A DNA stretch of 64,000 bases from positions 122,001-186,000 of the forward strand of contig JAQFVV010000566.1 in assembly GCA_028023455.1 (NCBI GenBank), written 5' to 3'. The position numbers and the translations under genes were made by a program. This document shows, one piece after another, positions 34,745-48,744 of this stretch. The first letter of the stretch is position 1; each line of letters opens with the position of its first letter. This stretch comes from Epiperipatus broadwayi (taxonomy: Eukaryota; Onychophora; Udeonychophora; Euonychophora; Peripatidae). Below the pieces are notes generated by a model. That model was not told where the DNA came from. It saw only the letters and a list, made by a program, of their open reading frames with translations, and ran no database searches.

Positions 34745-34945
34745 GGTGATTTTTTACTTATGAATCTGAGACTAGCACATTTAATAGAAAAGCAATACGG
34801 AGATTTTGAGCCACACAATGAAGTGTGGAGAGAAATATGTAGGGAGTAACTAGAAGAGATCAAACTTGAAATACATGGATGAGAGAAGAAATAGGTGTTA
34901 CTGACGTCTTTGAAAGAATTAAAAGACTGAAATGGAGTTCATGCA
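34745..34945 (+). pseudogene. RTE LINE fragment, sense, degenerate
   Basis: It matches the 26.1-kb copy from the YGSETWTLNR region to LKWSW (TTACTTATGAATCTGAGACT at the left). Several indels are present and the true 3' end is lacking. Confidence 0.8.
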
Positions 34946-35899
34946 TGCATTTGAGATGGTATGTGCATTAGTATTAATATGCATTAATGAAGTTAATAAT
35001 TATTTCCTATTACAGTTATTTCTATTTTAGCCTTTTTAAAAATCAAATGTATTTTTGGCATAATGCACCCATAATTGTGATTTTTAACTGCCGATTAGTT
35101 AATTAGAACCTCTTAAATTGTGTGTACATAAGAGTTTCATTAATATTCTGCAGTGTGTGCTTAACAGTTTGTTGTTGTTTATAAAGCACCATTATGTAAA
35201 GAATATAAGAAAAACTTCCACATGAACTAATATCTGCTGAGAATAAGATTTTAATAAAAACGACATTCCCACGAGATCAAATTGAACATTGTGACGTTTA
35301 GATGGAAATTAGAGGTTTTGTTTGAAGGGTTGTTAATTATTTTTCAGGTTGCTAATGTTGTTGGTAATGACATATGTACATATCCAGCAGGCATTGATTC
35401 AGTTTTTTTTCATCAAATATTGCTAATTAATAAAACATAAAAATATATAGTTGATGCAAACTAAAATAACAATATTTAATATTATATATAACCCTATTTA
35501 AATATTTTGCTATTTCTTTTCCAAAAATCCATTGAGAGCTGAAAAATAAGATAATAATATACTTATAATTTATTTTGGAAGGCCTCACTTGATATTAATT
35601 GATAAATTAACAGTAGCAAGGCAGGGTTAATGAGGATGGAGGGTACTTCCGAAACAAACCCAATGTATTTTTATCTATTTTTTACTGCTCACTCTTTCGT
35701 AAAAGAATTAGCGAAATATTTGAATTTAAAATCCAATGATGGCATTATTTTCCTTTCTCACTATTTCCAAGATTTATTTATATATTATGATTTTTCCGAT
35801 TGGTGATGATAACATTTTACTGTGTAGTCATATATTTTGGACCACCTCCATTATCTATTGAGATTGTTAAATATTTTTAGAAAATTCAAATTAATCTTT

Positions 35900-37330
35900 G
35901 TTGGCTAGAATTTCATCTTAAAATACATCATGCAAGAATCTAAAGGCTAACAGTTTATGCCCCATGCTAACACTATCGCCAACAATATCTAGAGAAGATA
36001 GGAGGAATATGTCACTCAGAACATTGTATTTTATACATCATCTGTGCATTTAATAATAGTTTTTAAAAGCAATTATTTTCACTCTTCTTGTCTATTATAA
36101 GCTTGAGCTATAAAGAGATTCCAGATGGCGTTAATGTTATAAAAATACCCATCTCCAGTTATTTCTGGTTTTTATCTTCATCAGGAATGATTAGGATTCA
36201 AAGCTGAAATTAACGCACTTATATATTTAGTAACTCACCTTTTATTTTTTTGTAGTATTGACGCCAGTAACTTGAAATTTAAAAAAAAACCTATAGTTTG
36301 AAACCCAGGATAACTCCCTTGGAATAATTATATATGTCTCTTATCAAATCAGTTTCTGTATGTTTTTGAGAGCTTATTTCTCTAATCTCCATCTGTTCTT
36401 TGCCTATTAAGTTAATACCAACAACAGCACAAGACCTCATAGGCTTCTAAGAACAGTTATTTTAACCCTACTGTAGACAGAACTACCTAAAGCTTAAGTA
36501 GTTAATGTACATCAAATGGTATGCTATAAAATACTGTCTCCAGACTAGTATCTGGCTTTTACCTGTGTCTGATTCCTTTTCACCATTTGAGATAGTCTGA
36601 AATTTACGAAAAAAAATATCCAAGATTTTAGACTTGGTCTAACTTATTTCTATAATTATGGTCACTTTCTATGTATTTTTGAGACCTTATTTCAATACAA
36701 ATGTAAGCTCTTCTAGGTATTAGCTTGAAAGGATAATTCCAACATCACATGATCTTTCATATGTTTACTTCTAATGTTCCTAGAGCTATATTCTGAAAGC
36801 TTGAATAGTACAAAAAGAGTTAAACATGAGTATATTAATCTCACCTTTGAAGCCTAGTACTCACTGACTAATTCAAAAACCAGACACTGGTTTGAAGATT
36901 GAAATTTTATAGCATTATAAATGTAACAGCAGTTGAAGACAATTTCATTAGTTTTGAACATCCATGTCCCAATGCCAGTTTAATAATAATTTCTATAGAA
37001 AAGCCTATAGCCTTTACAAAAAAGCTATTTGTTATAAGCAGACCATTTTAAATAAGTAGCTAAGACAGTCTTTTATAATAACTAACCTATTACAGGTCAA
37101 AGTTTCTCCAACAGCCTCTTATAGAACAACTATGAAGAGGAAAGTGTGTTTTTTAAATATTTATTTTGCCTCTAGATAAATATAGCTAAATCCCTATTTA
37201 TTGACCAATATTATATATTTGTCTAGATCACTATCATCTAAGTATGTGAGACAAATTTCTTAAGCTTCTAGAAAAGTAATTCATTTAGTCTAGGTTTGAA
37301 CCCAAGTTCATAGGTATGATAGACAGATGT
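35900..37330. repeat. Degenerate hammerhead-bearing repeats, mixed orientation
   Basis: Minus-strand motifs lie at about 36160-36195 (CTGATGA intact at 36178-36184, then AGATAAAAACCAGAAA, but the 3' GTC is lost) and at about 36540-36590 (AAGCCAGATACTAGTCTGG), about 385 bases apart. A plus-strand remnant lies at about 36860-36900 (CTGACTA ... ACCAGACACTGG). The phrase AGCTTGAGCTATAAAGAG and its variants recur between them. All are predicted inactive. Confidence 0.6.
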
Positions 37331-38465
37331 GATGCCTTCTAAATATATTTAAAAGGTGTAGTTTTTAAAGCTTACCTTTGGTTCTTAAATCAGTTAGCCC
37401 TGCCTTGACCATAGGCAGGTTAGGGTTAGATGATTCAGTTAAATTGTTGGATGATAAACTATCTTTGGGATCCAACAGCCTAGAAATTGTGAAATCTTCA
37501 ATGCTTGTTGAATCTGTTTCTGAATTCATTTCTTTCATTATAAAATTCACACTGTGTTTTTCCCATACAATCTAATAAACTGAGGGTGGGTAGGTGGGAA
37601 ATTAAATGAAATTATTAATTAAAAAAATTGATAAGAAATCCAATTTTTGTCCCAGGAAAATATGGCAGAAACCATTCGAAAGTGGCAGAAAAAGCACAGA
37701 GAATGACATTATTGGCACTTGTGTTGCCTACTCACTTTTTCTGTAATTTTTAAATGAAAACAGAGAAATTATAATTTCAAAAAATGAGCAGTATTTACAC
37801 AATGTGATAACAACTCTTTAAATTATATTCATTGTATCTGTTTTAATATGTAAATGTGAAACTTTGTTATTTTAAAATTTAACAAATATTGCATCAAGCT
37901 TGATGAATCTGGCACGATTTTTTTTTTCTTTTTATGGGAATTTTACAGGCTATGAATTTTTGTTTTATGATCCATTGGTAATTTAAATTATAAAAATCTA
38001 TCAGAATAACAATCATATTCTAATGATTATAAAAATGCAAATGGAGGACAACCCTATTAAAAGATTAAAGTTAAAGAAAAGTGTTGTGTCCTGCATATTG
38101 AAATATATATTAGAGAAATCCGAGTTATAGTTTTGGTAATCCAAGATAAATTGTTTTTACAAATATATTTTAAAATAATTAAATTTTATTTGGGTCACAT
38201 AATTAATTTCATACAATGTTAAAAATGCGTAACCGTTTTAAAAATTATCATGTGAGAAATATAAAATAATTTATTTTAAAATTGTATATTGTATTTTAAT
38301 AAAAGGTATATACTTCTGTTGATAATAATTTCATGTAAATATATTTTATTTATGAGAATCTCTAATGTGGAGGTTCATCCTAATGGAATTTTGATTACAT
38401 GTAAATATTTTTATTAGTTATTCATTGGACTAGAGATGACCCAATAATGAATAATATTTTTATAA

Positions 38466-38600
38466 TGTAATTTTCACTACACCACTCTCATGCAAGGTAG
38501 GGATTGGTTTCTATCCACTTTTAACACCTTGTGGAGGTGTGCAATCATAAACATATGACCAAATAATAAGTAAATAGCACAGAAATATATTTTAATTATC
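38466..38600. repeat. Half copy of a short inverted-repeat element
   Basis: GTAATTTTCACTACACCACT plus CTCATGCAAG is the complement of one end of the 47142-47297 element, and the similarity continues inward (TTTTAACACCTTGTGGA). A weaker relative lies at 10390-10450. Confidence 0.6.
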
Positions 38601-39604
38601 AAACTTTCAACAAATAGGGAAATGGAGATTATTAGCAATGGAAAATTTTATTTGGTATTCTATTCATTAAAAGTCATAAATGGAGTACTAAAATGTATTT
38701 TAATTGGCTAACTTTCTACTAATGGGTGAGGCTACAGCTAGAATGCAAAATGAGGGCAGCAGTGATTAAAAGATTATGTGAGGGGACAATTAAGAAAATG
38801 AAGCCAATTACTGAAAGGAATATTTTTTTTAGTATTCAATACATTGAAAATTGAAAATGTAATTTAGATAATAATAGTAAAACATTAAAAATTTTCTAAT
38901 GCTAAGAATATATTCTTTTATAATTTTATATTTTTAGCATTATTGAACTAATTTGAGCAACTCCACGGGTACAGCTAATATATATATAATTTTTGGTCAT
39001 GTGTTGCATACTAAAAAATGCACTCATATCAATAATTTTATTATTTTAGTTAACTTTCAGCTGTAAGATGTATGAGAACCTTTTTTTTAATGCCATTGAA
39101 AATTATAAAATTTTATGTGTTGGTAAATATTTGAAAATCAGGCACTTTTCACAAATGTGGGAGCTTAATTGTAAGTATAGAGATAGATTTCAATGATATG
39201 ATATGGATGGCAGAAAAGTTGGAAGTTGGAGTAAATTGAAGCCTATCCATTAAAGTATGAAGATTTGGTATCTTAATATAAACTGAACACTGATTATATA
39301 TGTGTGGGAGATGATAATCTGGACCAAGTGATGAGTGCTGGTTTAGCATGAAATACTGATATTGGTGATTATTTATCTTTTCTACATGTGTGTGGTCATG
39401 TGCATCAGTTGTATGAGATAGTGTGGATAGTTGAAGGCTGCTTGAAAATCTGAGTTCAAATCCCCTATATGTATGTAGTGGTTAGTAAATAATCAATTCT
39501 TTTCACTTTAATATTAATAATTATATATATATTGAATTAAATATTGAAATTATAATAATTTTTCATATTAAAAAAAAACTTTTTAGTTATAATGTAACTA
39601 GTTC

Positions 39605-42600
39605 ATTGTCATCATTTTTAACGACCATGAATCCACTACAGGATGAAGGTCCAGTTTCTCTGATCTTTAGCCTTTTTTCTTTACATCAGCCTGGCACACT
39701 TCTGTATTTCATCTATCTGTCTCTCATGTGGTCTCTTTCTAGCTCTTTTATTATTTCTTGGAATCCCATTTAAGATTTTAACTGTTTATCTATTATAATG
39801 TCTTCTAGCAATGTATCTGACTCCACTTCAGTCACTTAATTCTTCCATTGATGTCTGTAATGCCTGCTTGTTTTCTCACTCATGTATTTTATTTTCAATC
39901 TCATCTAGGTATTCCTATATACATTGCTCTGTACTTCACTGAATGATCTGAAGTCTTTATTGGTTTACTATTAAGTGTTCTATTCTTAGATCCATAAAAA
40001 AGAACTTATAAAATACATTTATTAAAAACCTTTCTTTTCAAACACATAGGCATGTTTTCTTTTAGTATCAAGTTATTTCTACCAAAAGCGCTCCAACTAA
40101 ATTTAATTCTATGGTTAATTTGATCCATTATGTTTCCATCTGTAATAATAATCTGACCAAGGTATTTATAGTTGTTAATCTCTTTTAACTCATCATTATT
40201 GATCTTTATTTTCTTGTTTTGTAATTTCAAATTTCTTTCACCATTAATAAATATGTAAGAGTTAATATGCTTAACGCATATAGTGAAATTAAATTCTTCG
40301 TTGGAATAATTATTTCTCACTGCTAAGCGCTTTCAGAGATTTCTTCTAGTTGTGAAAAAATCCATTAAACATTTTTGTCCTTTTCTGAAGGTTTGTGACG
40401 ATAGTATTTTAGATGTGAGAATAATGTTATTCAAAATATTGTGTAATCTACTAATCTGTGTTGTTTTTGTGTGTTATTACTAACTGTTATTTGTATTTGA
40501 AAAGTTTAAATAAGGTTTAAAATTTTCTAGACATTCAACATTTAATGGTAGAATGTTGGAAATAAATCAGCATATTATCACATTACTTTGGACTTTTTAA
40601 AATTTACCTTTAGCCTTGCTTTCTTACTTCTATTTGATAATTCTTGTGATATTTTTTGGAGCTCTGAAGCATTATTTGCAAAAACAATTATATCATCTGC
40701 AAAATGTAGATCACTTAAATAATCTCCATTTATTTTTATTTCCTTAGCTTTCCATTTTTAATCCACAAAATACTTTTTGCAGCACTGCTGTAAAAAGTTT
40801 TGGAGATAAGGAGTCACCCTGTTTTCTTCTCAATGTTGACTTTCTTAGTATCATTATTTAATCTAATTGTTGCTGTTGCATTTTTATAAATATTCTTTAA
40901 AATATGACAATATCCTGGATCTATACCTTGATGATCCAATGCTTTAATCACTGAAGAAATGGTTATAGAATCAAATATCTTTTCATAATCTACAAATTCA
41001 AAGCACAGTGGCAACTCATATTTATTGGTTCTTTTTATTACATCCAAGGTTCACTGTAAATGAGTTATAATTATCTTGGTAAAAGTTTGGTTTAGTACTG
41101 TTAAAAAACTGATAGGTCTATAATTTTTAATAGTTTCTTTATCACTTTTTTTAACTATTATTATTAATACTGGTAAAATTAAAATACAAAAAAGATATTT
41201 TTTTTAATATTTAGCTTTATTATTGTCTAGCATGCTTTCAATATAGATTTACTATATCATATTCATGGTATATAGTGGTGTGATTAAATGTTTTTTATAT
41301 CTGTGTTTAATCAGTGTTTAATTAACTGTTCTTGTATTCAATTTTAATAAATTTGAATATTCAAATTCCCCACATCAGTATTTATGGACTATGAAGTAAA
41401 AAAAGCAGAGATAGTGTACACACACAGAGAGAGAGAGAGGGAGGGAGAGGGGGAGAGAGAGAGAGTAGAAAATGGAAGATCAATAAGCATGTGCAATAGC
41501 CAGTGACCATTTTTCTATTAGCAAAACTGAAACAAAGTGTATCCATTTCAAAGAAATTGGCTATTTGAATATTCAAAATTAAAAGTGAATATGTGACCAG
41601 TTAATTAAATGCTGGTTAAACACTCAATCACACCACTGTATGCCATGAATATGATATAGTAAAAATATATTGAAAGCAAGCTAGGCAGTAATAAAGCTAA
41701 ATATTAAAAAAATTATATGTTCTGTGAGTATTTTCATTTTACCAGATATTACATTGGTTTAGAAAAGAAACAAATTAGTAACAATTGAATTATTATTAAT
41801 ATCACATTCTTCCAATCATCTAGTATATCTTTATTATTTTACATATTAGCTATGTAATTTTGGCAAAAAAAAATTACATTTCTTCACCTGTTTCTTTTAA
41901 GATATCAATTATAATTCCATTATTATCTGTAGCTTTTGCATGTCTCATTTCTTCATTTAAAATCCTGGACAATTCTGAAGATGTAATAGTTTTCAGAAAT
42001 ACATTTTTGTTCTTTATTACTATATAATTCTTGATTAGTTCCATCTTTTTTTTTATTGCAAAAATAAGTTTCCTATCAGTATCAAGATGTTGTTTTACAC
42101 TTTTGAGACTTATTCTCTTCTACAGCTTTTCTTGCTAATTCACAATTATATTTTTTAATATTGTTATTAAATCTTTTTTGCACTTACAAAATTCTTGATA
42201 TTCAATCTTAGTGCACACCATTTTTATTCATTAATTCTTATGTCTATATAAATTTTACTGGTCATTTGCTGTTTCTTTTTTGTATCAGCTATCTTTTTGC
42301 AGTTTTTGAAAGTATAAAAGTTATCTCCCTATCTTTGAAAAGGATTTGCAAGTCCTAATTTAAATCCAGTGGGATGTTTCTGAAGATTAGGAATATCACT
42401 GTTAATACTGAATTTGTTAATAGTATTTCTCTAGTTTTGCATTAAAATTAATGAACCCTGTCTGTATAGAATATATTAAGAAACATTACAATCTTGAAAT
42501 ACATATTTTCTGTAGTCAAAATATAATAGAATTCTGCTGTGTTTTTATTTGGATACTTCTATGTCCATTTCAATTTTCTCAAAGAAAGAATTCACAATAT

Positions 42601-43135
42601 AAATCTTTTCTTTCTTTGCAAACTTCACCAGTCTATGTCCTTTCTCTCTAATTTCTGTCATCATAACCAAATTTACCCACAATACTTTTTATCTCTCAAT
42701 CATTAACCAATTCTAGCATTAAAGTTTTTTTTGACAATTTTAAAATGTTGTTTGGTCTGGTCAGAAGCCTTTTCTATATCCATATAAAAATCCTCTACAC
42801 ATTCATTTTAATAAGAACTTCTTGGGGCATATACCTGAATTATCTGCATTTGGTATCTACCATTAAGTTGAATAACTAATCTTGCCTCTCAGTCTGATAC
42901 ACCATTAATCTCCAAAATGTTTTTCTTCCACTTTTTGTTTATAATGAATCCTACTCCACTTATCCTTTCAATGATATCTTTGAATATAGTACATGTCCAC
43001 ATTTTAATCACTTTTGTCCTCAACTTTTCTTCTAGCTTCATAAAAACCAATAATGTCCTATTTAATATTAAACAGTTATTTCAATTCTTGTCATCTTCTT
43101 TCACTTGAAAGTGATCTGCATTTTTAAGTATCTAA
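39605..43135 (-). pseudogene. Near-complete RTE LINE, antisense, decayed and split by an insertion
   Basis: Read on the minus strand, about 43135 to 42200 encodes an APE-type endonuclease region (GVGFIINKKWKKNILEINGV ... GRYQMQIIQVYAP). The reverse transcriptase follows: DWKNVILII up to the inserted element, then IKNYRPIS, FVDYEKIFDSI, ALDHQGIDPGYCHIL, and after further damage YKYLGQI and the C-terminal tract. It ends near 39605 with ATTTTTAACGACCATG-type tail sequence. Stops and frameshifts are frequent. A 619-bp foldback element (41170-41788) interrupts the reverse transcriptase. A second non-matching stretch at about 40325-40590 may be another insertion or a diverged segment. Confidence 0.88.
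41170..41788. mobile_element. Foldback element, copy 2, inserted into RTE with 13-bp target duplication
   Basis: It starts CTGGTAAAAT and ends CAATTGA, as copy 1 (15322-16174) does. The host sequence ATTATTATTAATA is duplicated at 41157-41169 and 41789-41801. Removing the insert and one duplicate rejoins the LINE reverse-transcriptase frame (DWKNVILI...), proving the boundaries. The arms pair through AGCATGCTTTCAATATA / TATTGAAAGCAAGCT. The interior has a (GA)n tract at about 41425-41465. Confidence 0.92.
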
Positions 43136-43560
43136 ATAAAAGGTTATGATCGTATGTCAGCCTGGGTTCACAATCAGGAGATTCGTAGGACTCTCTGCTT
43201 TCAGCCACCAACCACGGCCTTGCTAGTGACTTTACAGCCTGCTGGGGATAAAGCCATGATTTAGTTTGTCTGTCATCATTGTGAACACTATTTTTTTTTT
43301 AAAGAAGTTCATTCACACACACATTTATTATGCCTTCAAGAAAACAACTGATTTTTCAGTTAAAATCTATCAGGCAACTAAGAAAAAAAAACCATGTATT
43401 TGTTGATCTCAGAGATAAAAAGCCCAATAAACTTAATATGGTGGTTATGTCGGTGAGCAGTTCATCCATGTTCATTTATTATATGAGTAATCATATAGTA
43501 ATATCAGCTGCAATGATAAGAACATACTGAATGGATACTAGGAAATTGCCCTGATCATTT
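43136..43560. other. Stretch with a GC-richer segment, unassigned
   Basis: 43150-43290 is GC-richer (CAGCCTGGGTTCACAATCAG, CCACCAACCACGGCCTTGC) and lies just upstream of the antisense LINE. It could be its 5' untranslated region or a separate repeat. Confidence 0.3.
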
Positions 43561-43959
43561 ATTTAGATGCCTTAAAGAGGTATCATAGAGTCTCATTTCA
43601 GTTAACAGCAAACTCCTTTTGGAAGTCAGTGTGGTCAGATAATTATCATTTAAAATCTATAGTCAACTGGACTTCTTGTACTTGACAATCAACAATAGCG
43701 TTTGCCTTATGCTAAAAGACCCATTTTTAGCTTAGCATTTAAGATGATATATATATAATAAGTCAGACCAGAGACTTCTTATGGATGAAAATGTAAGTCA
43801 TCTTACTGCATGTCTTCTGAGAGTTGTGTGTATTAAATTAATATTTCCACAGACTCAGGATATAGACAGTGAAATTATAGTGGGAATTTTCTGTGCATTA
43901 AACTAGAATAAACCACCGATTGAAATCGGCAGTCCTAACTAAAATATGTGATCTAGTAA

Positions 43960-45060
43960 TTAATATATATATATCATTTTACTCAAAATGTTGGTTTTAA
44001 ATAAAGTCTTCATTTCTCTTATAAGTGCAGGATTAAGAACGAATTTCAAATTCAAACCCTATATAATTGCAAAAGTAATAGTTATAACTTATTCTTAAAT
44101 AAACAGATGCGAGAAATGGCATCTGATTTTATAAATCTTTGCAGATAATAAATAGAAACCAAATAATTATAAATATTCTAAAAAATGCATCTAATAAATG
44201 CAGCACTAGACCGCAAATGAGAAAAACCGACCAACTTCTATTGGCTTTGAAAGTATAAAATATATAGATTCACATTTTCTTGTTAGAAAAACAGAATAAA
44301 GTAGTACACTTTATTACTCTTAGTTTTGGCTTTTCAATGAGAATTTGTTTCTCTGACAAATATGAGAGTAAGGGCGAATTTCAATCTCAAGCCAGATAAA
44401 ACTAATTAAAAGAAGTCAAATAACCATAAATATTATAATAAATACAGTATCGAAGTATATGCCAATAAAAGAATGTAACCAACTTCCACGGGATATAAAT
44501 ATATATAACAACATTTCATTATAAGGAAAATAGAAAATAAAATAGTGTATTGTTTTATTCTAAGTCTTGGATTTTAAATATGATTTGTTGATCTGTTAAG
44601 TGTGAGAATGAATTTTAAATTTGATCCAGATGTAATGGAAGAAATAAATTAAAACTTCAATAGATGAAAATAAAAGATGACACTTCATTTCACCAAATCT
44701 TCATGAATTAAAAATAGAAAATAATCCTAAATTTTCTAATAAATATCCACGAACATATATGTAAATGAAAGAAAGCAAACAAACTTCCATGGGCTGTGTA
44801 AATATGTACGATACTATAGAATATAGATGTATACACTTATATTTTCATAGTCTTCTAAGGACTTTTTTTAATTTATATATATATTTTAGCACTACATTTT
44901 ATTTGAATACTTATGATTATTTGAGTTCTATTTATTATTTGCAAAGGTTTATAAAATGGAATTTTACATTTGAGTTTGAAAATCGAGCCTTATTTAAAAT
45001 CCAAGACTTAGAATAAAATTGTATACAGTACTATAATAAAATGTATACACTTGGAAATCG
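43960..45060. repeat. Degenerate satellite-like repeat, about 250-300-bp monomers, last copy inverted
   Basis: ACCAACTTCTATTGG (44230), ACCAACTTCCACGGG (44477) and ACAAACTTCCATGGG (44778) mark successive monomers. TCTTAGTTTTGGCTTTTCAA, TCTAAGTCTTGGATTTTAAA and GAATTTCAAATTCAAA phrases recur in step. At about 44970-45060 the TCTAAGTCTTGGATTTTAAA phrase appears inverted. Hammerhead cores were looked for and not found. Confidence 0.7.
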
Positions 45061-46573
45061 GTCTCCTTTCTTTTAATGATATGTATATAATTTACAAATA
45101 AAAAGCATATTCTTTTCAAACATACAGTGCAAACATTGCATCATATAGTTTATAACTCATTTTTGACCAATGTAAAATTATTATTCTGTTTTATTTAAAA
45201 TATAAACTTTAAACTTAATAAAATTTCAAATATATTAATAATTTTTAATATAGTTATGTATTGTGTTTTTATTCACAAATCCCCAGTCTTTTTTAGAATT
45301 ATAATTTCAAACTTATGGTTTCAGATATTAGAAAACATCTATATCTGACTTCTAAGATAAATTTCGATTTCATTTAAGACAATTCATTCCTTCAAATGTC
45401 TTACACTACTGTTTTGTATTTTTTAATGTTTAAAAAAAGGTAAAATCTTTAACTATTTCACTAGAGAATAAAGACTTCTCGAATAACCTCTTGCAGAGGA
45501 TTAATAATGGTGAAAGCCATATTCACCAGACTCCCAATTTCAAACTAATAAGAGTTGGGGGGGGGGGGTGAGGGATTCCATTCTTATGTTACTCCTTAGC
45601 TCTTAAGAATATCTAGATGTCATTTTATGATCAGCATTGAATAGTTTGATTGATTGTCTGTGAGCCATATACCTGAAACAAAAATCATGAGCCTATTGAA
45701 CAAATTGGCCTGAATTTGAACTCAGATTTGTTTGCATGGAAAATAGATGTTCTATCATTGTACCCAATATCCTCCATGTTATATAAGCTTACTTTACAAA
45801 CATAATACTTATTCACAGCAAACATATTTCAGTGATTAAGTGATTGTTAGATTGGAAATTAACATCTCACCAGTTTGTTCAAATGTACAGCCATGTTTTT
45901 GAAATGTAAGAGTGAGATCTTAATGAAATATGAGCAGAAGAAAATGAAATATTAAAAGTGCTAGAGGTATTATAATAGTGTAAAAAGTATTTACATGTTT
46001 AGATAATAAATAGTGTATTTCCCTAAATCCTACATACACAATCTTGTCTGTGTATATAGTGAAATTTCCTGATGTAAAAGTTTATATAATGAATTAGGTC
46101 ATACAGTAATGGAGATTGTTGAAGATATGAAACTGCAGTAAGTGGCAAATCATGCTTATATACAATATTGCTATGAAAAGATAACAGGTACTCTTCCAAA
46201 GCTGCCTGCAGACCATTTCTGAAACTGTCCTATTTCACCTTGCCTTCAAATAATGAACTAGTCCAGATTCCATCTTATCTTGATAGGATTGAGTATTCAT
46301 CACTACAGACCAATGATTATACCTATTAGATAACAAACATCCACTGACAATAATGGGCCAATAGGTGATGATGCTCATTGACTCCGATTGCTGTTATTAT
46401 GGATGGGGTCTGGCCATAAATAGTCAATCCATTGGGAGGTAAGGTCGGACAACAACTGAAGCTGAACGATAGTACACTGGTTATCTACTATATGGTTGTA
46501 CAATGAGGCAAGTCTACTGGAAGCTGCTAGTACTAAAATTAGATAAGAAATAAAATGTCTTGCATAGCAACAT

Positions 46574-46880
46574 AGTTTAGTTATTTACACAAAAATTTTA
46601 AAATGTTAGAATGACTGAATCACAAGCTGTGATTTAAATACTTTCACATTATGGTTCATACCTTCACCAATCGTCTGCAGTGTGCTCCCACTATCAAATA
46701 ATCAAATTTGTCAGTAGTAGTTTTATTCCGGTTAAAACAAAATTTAATGTTAACATGTAGTTTCATATTTGATTATGATGCACAACTCAATTTGATATGG
46801 TATTTCATGTCATAACAAATGATTTGGACATGCTAGTGTCTTAATATTTTATAATGAAAAGCTAAATTGTACCATTATGT
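46574..46880. repeat. Inverted-repeat family M, copy
   Basis: AGTTTAGTTATTTACAC on the left and the middle phrase GTCAGTAGTAGTTTTATTCC align with the 54.8-kb copy. The flanking GAGAGAACCAATCATC occurs after both copies. Confidence 0.6.
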
Positions 46881-47141
46881 AATGTATTGATTTATAGATG
46901 AAGCTGTAAGCAGCTTGAAGAGAGAACCAATCATCTTTTTACTGAGATACCCAATATGTAATAAAATTATTTGCATAATGAGGACCATAGAATAATTCAG
47001 ATTGTGAGAAAAAGTATTAAACCTGTAGTAAATAGTGCCTCATATTTACATAGTGACATCTATGAGATAATCTTCAAATTTTTTATTATTTTGTTGAATA
47101 ACATACTGCTTACAGTAAAGCACTTGGCATTACTGAAACAT

Positions 47142-47297
47142 AGTAATTTTCTCTACACCACTCTCATTTTAGGGATCATATCTCTTTTTCACAGGTCTTT
47201 GGTCATATGCATATGATTATATCCTTCCATAAGGTTTTAAAATCAGATAGAAAACAGTCCCTGTCTTGCATGAGAGTGGTGTAGTGAAAATTACACT
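47142..47297. mobile_element. Short inverted-repeat (MITE-like) element, about 156 bp
   Basis: GTAATTTTCTCTACACCACT plus CTCAT on the left matches the complement of ATGAGAGTGGTGTAGTGAAA plus ATTAC on the right with one mismatch. A related half copy lies at 38466. The target duplication is not resolved. Confidence 0.75.
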
Positions 47298-48744
47298 ACA
47301 GAAATATTATTCATTATTGGATAATCTCTAATCTAATGAATGACTAATAAAAATTATTAATACACAGTATTTATTTTTGCGTGTGTATTAATTTTTTTTC
47401 TTTTTATTGATGTTGAATAACACTAATGTAGGGTATGACCCAACACATATAGCATTGGGAAGAACAATCCACTTGTATAAGTGAAGGATTATGTTTATTT
47501 GAACTGTATTAAATTTAAATCTCTGTGTAGAGATTAAATAAAGTGTAATAGTTTATAACCTAACAATTATTCAAAACATATGTATTTAATCGTGATTGTT
47601 GTTAATAATTTGTATTGAAAAATAGCAGTATATTTAAAGAAAATTTGCTGCATGTATATATAAGTATGAAGCAAAGTATGTATGATCCTGAAGTGCTATA
47701 TGGACGTTAGCCTAACTGAAGAAACTTAGCTATTGGTACTGTTTCATCCCAATGTTTAACGCCATATGTTTGAAACAAGTGGATTTTACTTATAAAGAAG
47801 TTCACAGCATGAGAAGAAATAGGCAAAATGTTAAAGACTAAGATCGTGTATTTTTCAAAAGGATATTTAATACAGTAGGCATTTGAAGTTTATTAACCAA
47901 GATTAAATTTAATAATCAGTTTTGCATATTCAATAAAATATGAATAGTGCTGATTGTTCTAAAGTATGCATTACTATAGGTATTACTATGTTTAATATTG
48001 ATACTATTAGCAAAATATTTCAAGGATCACTTTTTAAAATTGATTAGTTGATTGTTTTACTCCAGTTGCAACTTCTACAACTAAAAAGGATGGATGTGCT
48101 GCCATCCGAGAATGCTTCTAGTTCTCTGTACTGCCTGGGAGACTAATATTTCTACTTTAAAACTTAGAAACTATATTTGCTTATAAAGGGTCTAATACTA
48201 TATTTCATGCATATACCACTGCTAAAAAAAGGCTTATCATTAAGAGAATAGTATAATGTTACCATCCATATGGTCTTTTTCCAATGCAATGGATAGAGCA
48301 GATTAGTCAGGCTTTGGTTTCATGAGGTGTAGAATATGGCCCAAAATCATAAAGTATGGAAAAGAAAAGTGTCCTTCACATGATTTTGGGAATTACTAAT
48401 TAAGATGATAGTTAAAATTATAATTTGGAGTACATAATTTTTTGTTTGTATGTTTATTTTTGATTGTCTTAGTGTCTATGTTGAAATGAATGTTTTCTAG
48501 AAGTAAAGATGTTTTATAAATCAATTTGCAGAACACCCATGTTTTAAACATAATCTATACACATCACCACATGTTAAGAAAAAATAATGGAACTTCTTTT
48601 TACATGTGGTTAGCACAAAGTTTATTGATATATTTATTTTATTTTTAAGAATTTATAAACACTGTAGCAGTTGTTGATGATAACTTTAAATTTTATTTCT
48701 TAACTGAAAATTCTTGATTTTATGCAATTATTTTCTGATTTCAG

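Larger units (their letters stand above)
33649..48744 (+). other. Dystrobrevin intron, about 15.1 kb
   Basis: It begins GTGAGC and ends TTTCTGATTTCAG. It holds RTE pieces (34.7 and 39.6-43.1 kb), hammerhead-type repeats (35.9-37.3 kb), a degenerate satellite (44.0-45.1 kb) and inverted-repeat elements (41.2, 46.6 and 47.1 kb). Nothing is recognised in 33.7-34.7, 35.0-35.9, 37.4-38.4, 38.6-39.6, 45.1-46.5 and 47.3-48.7 kb beyond AT-rich sequence and a G13 run at about 45556. Confidence 0.82.
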
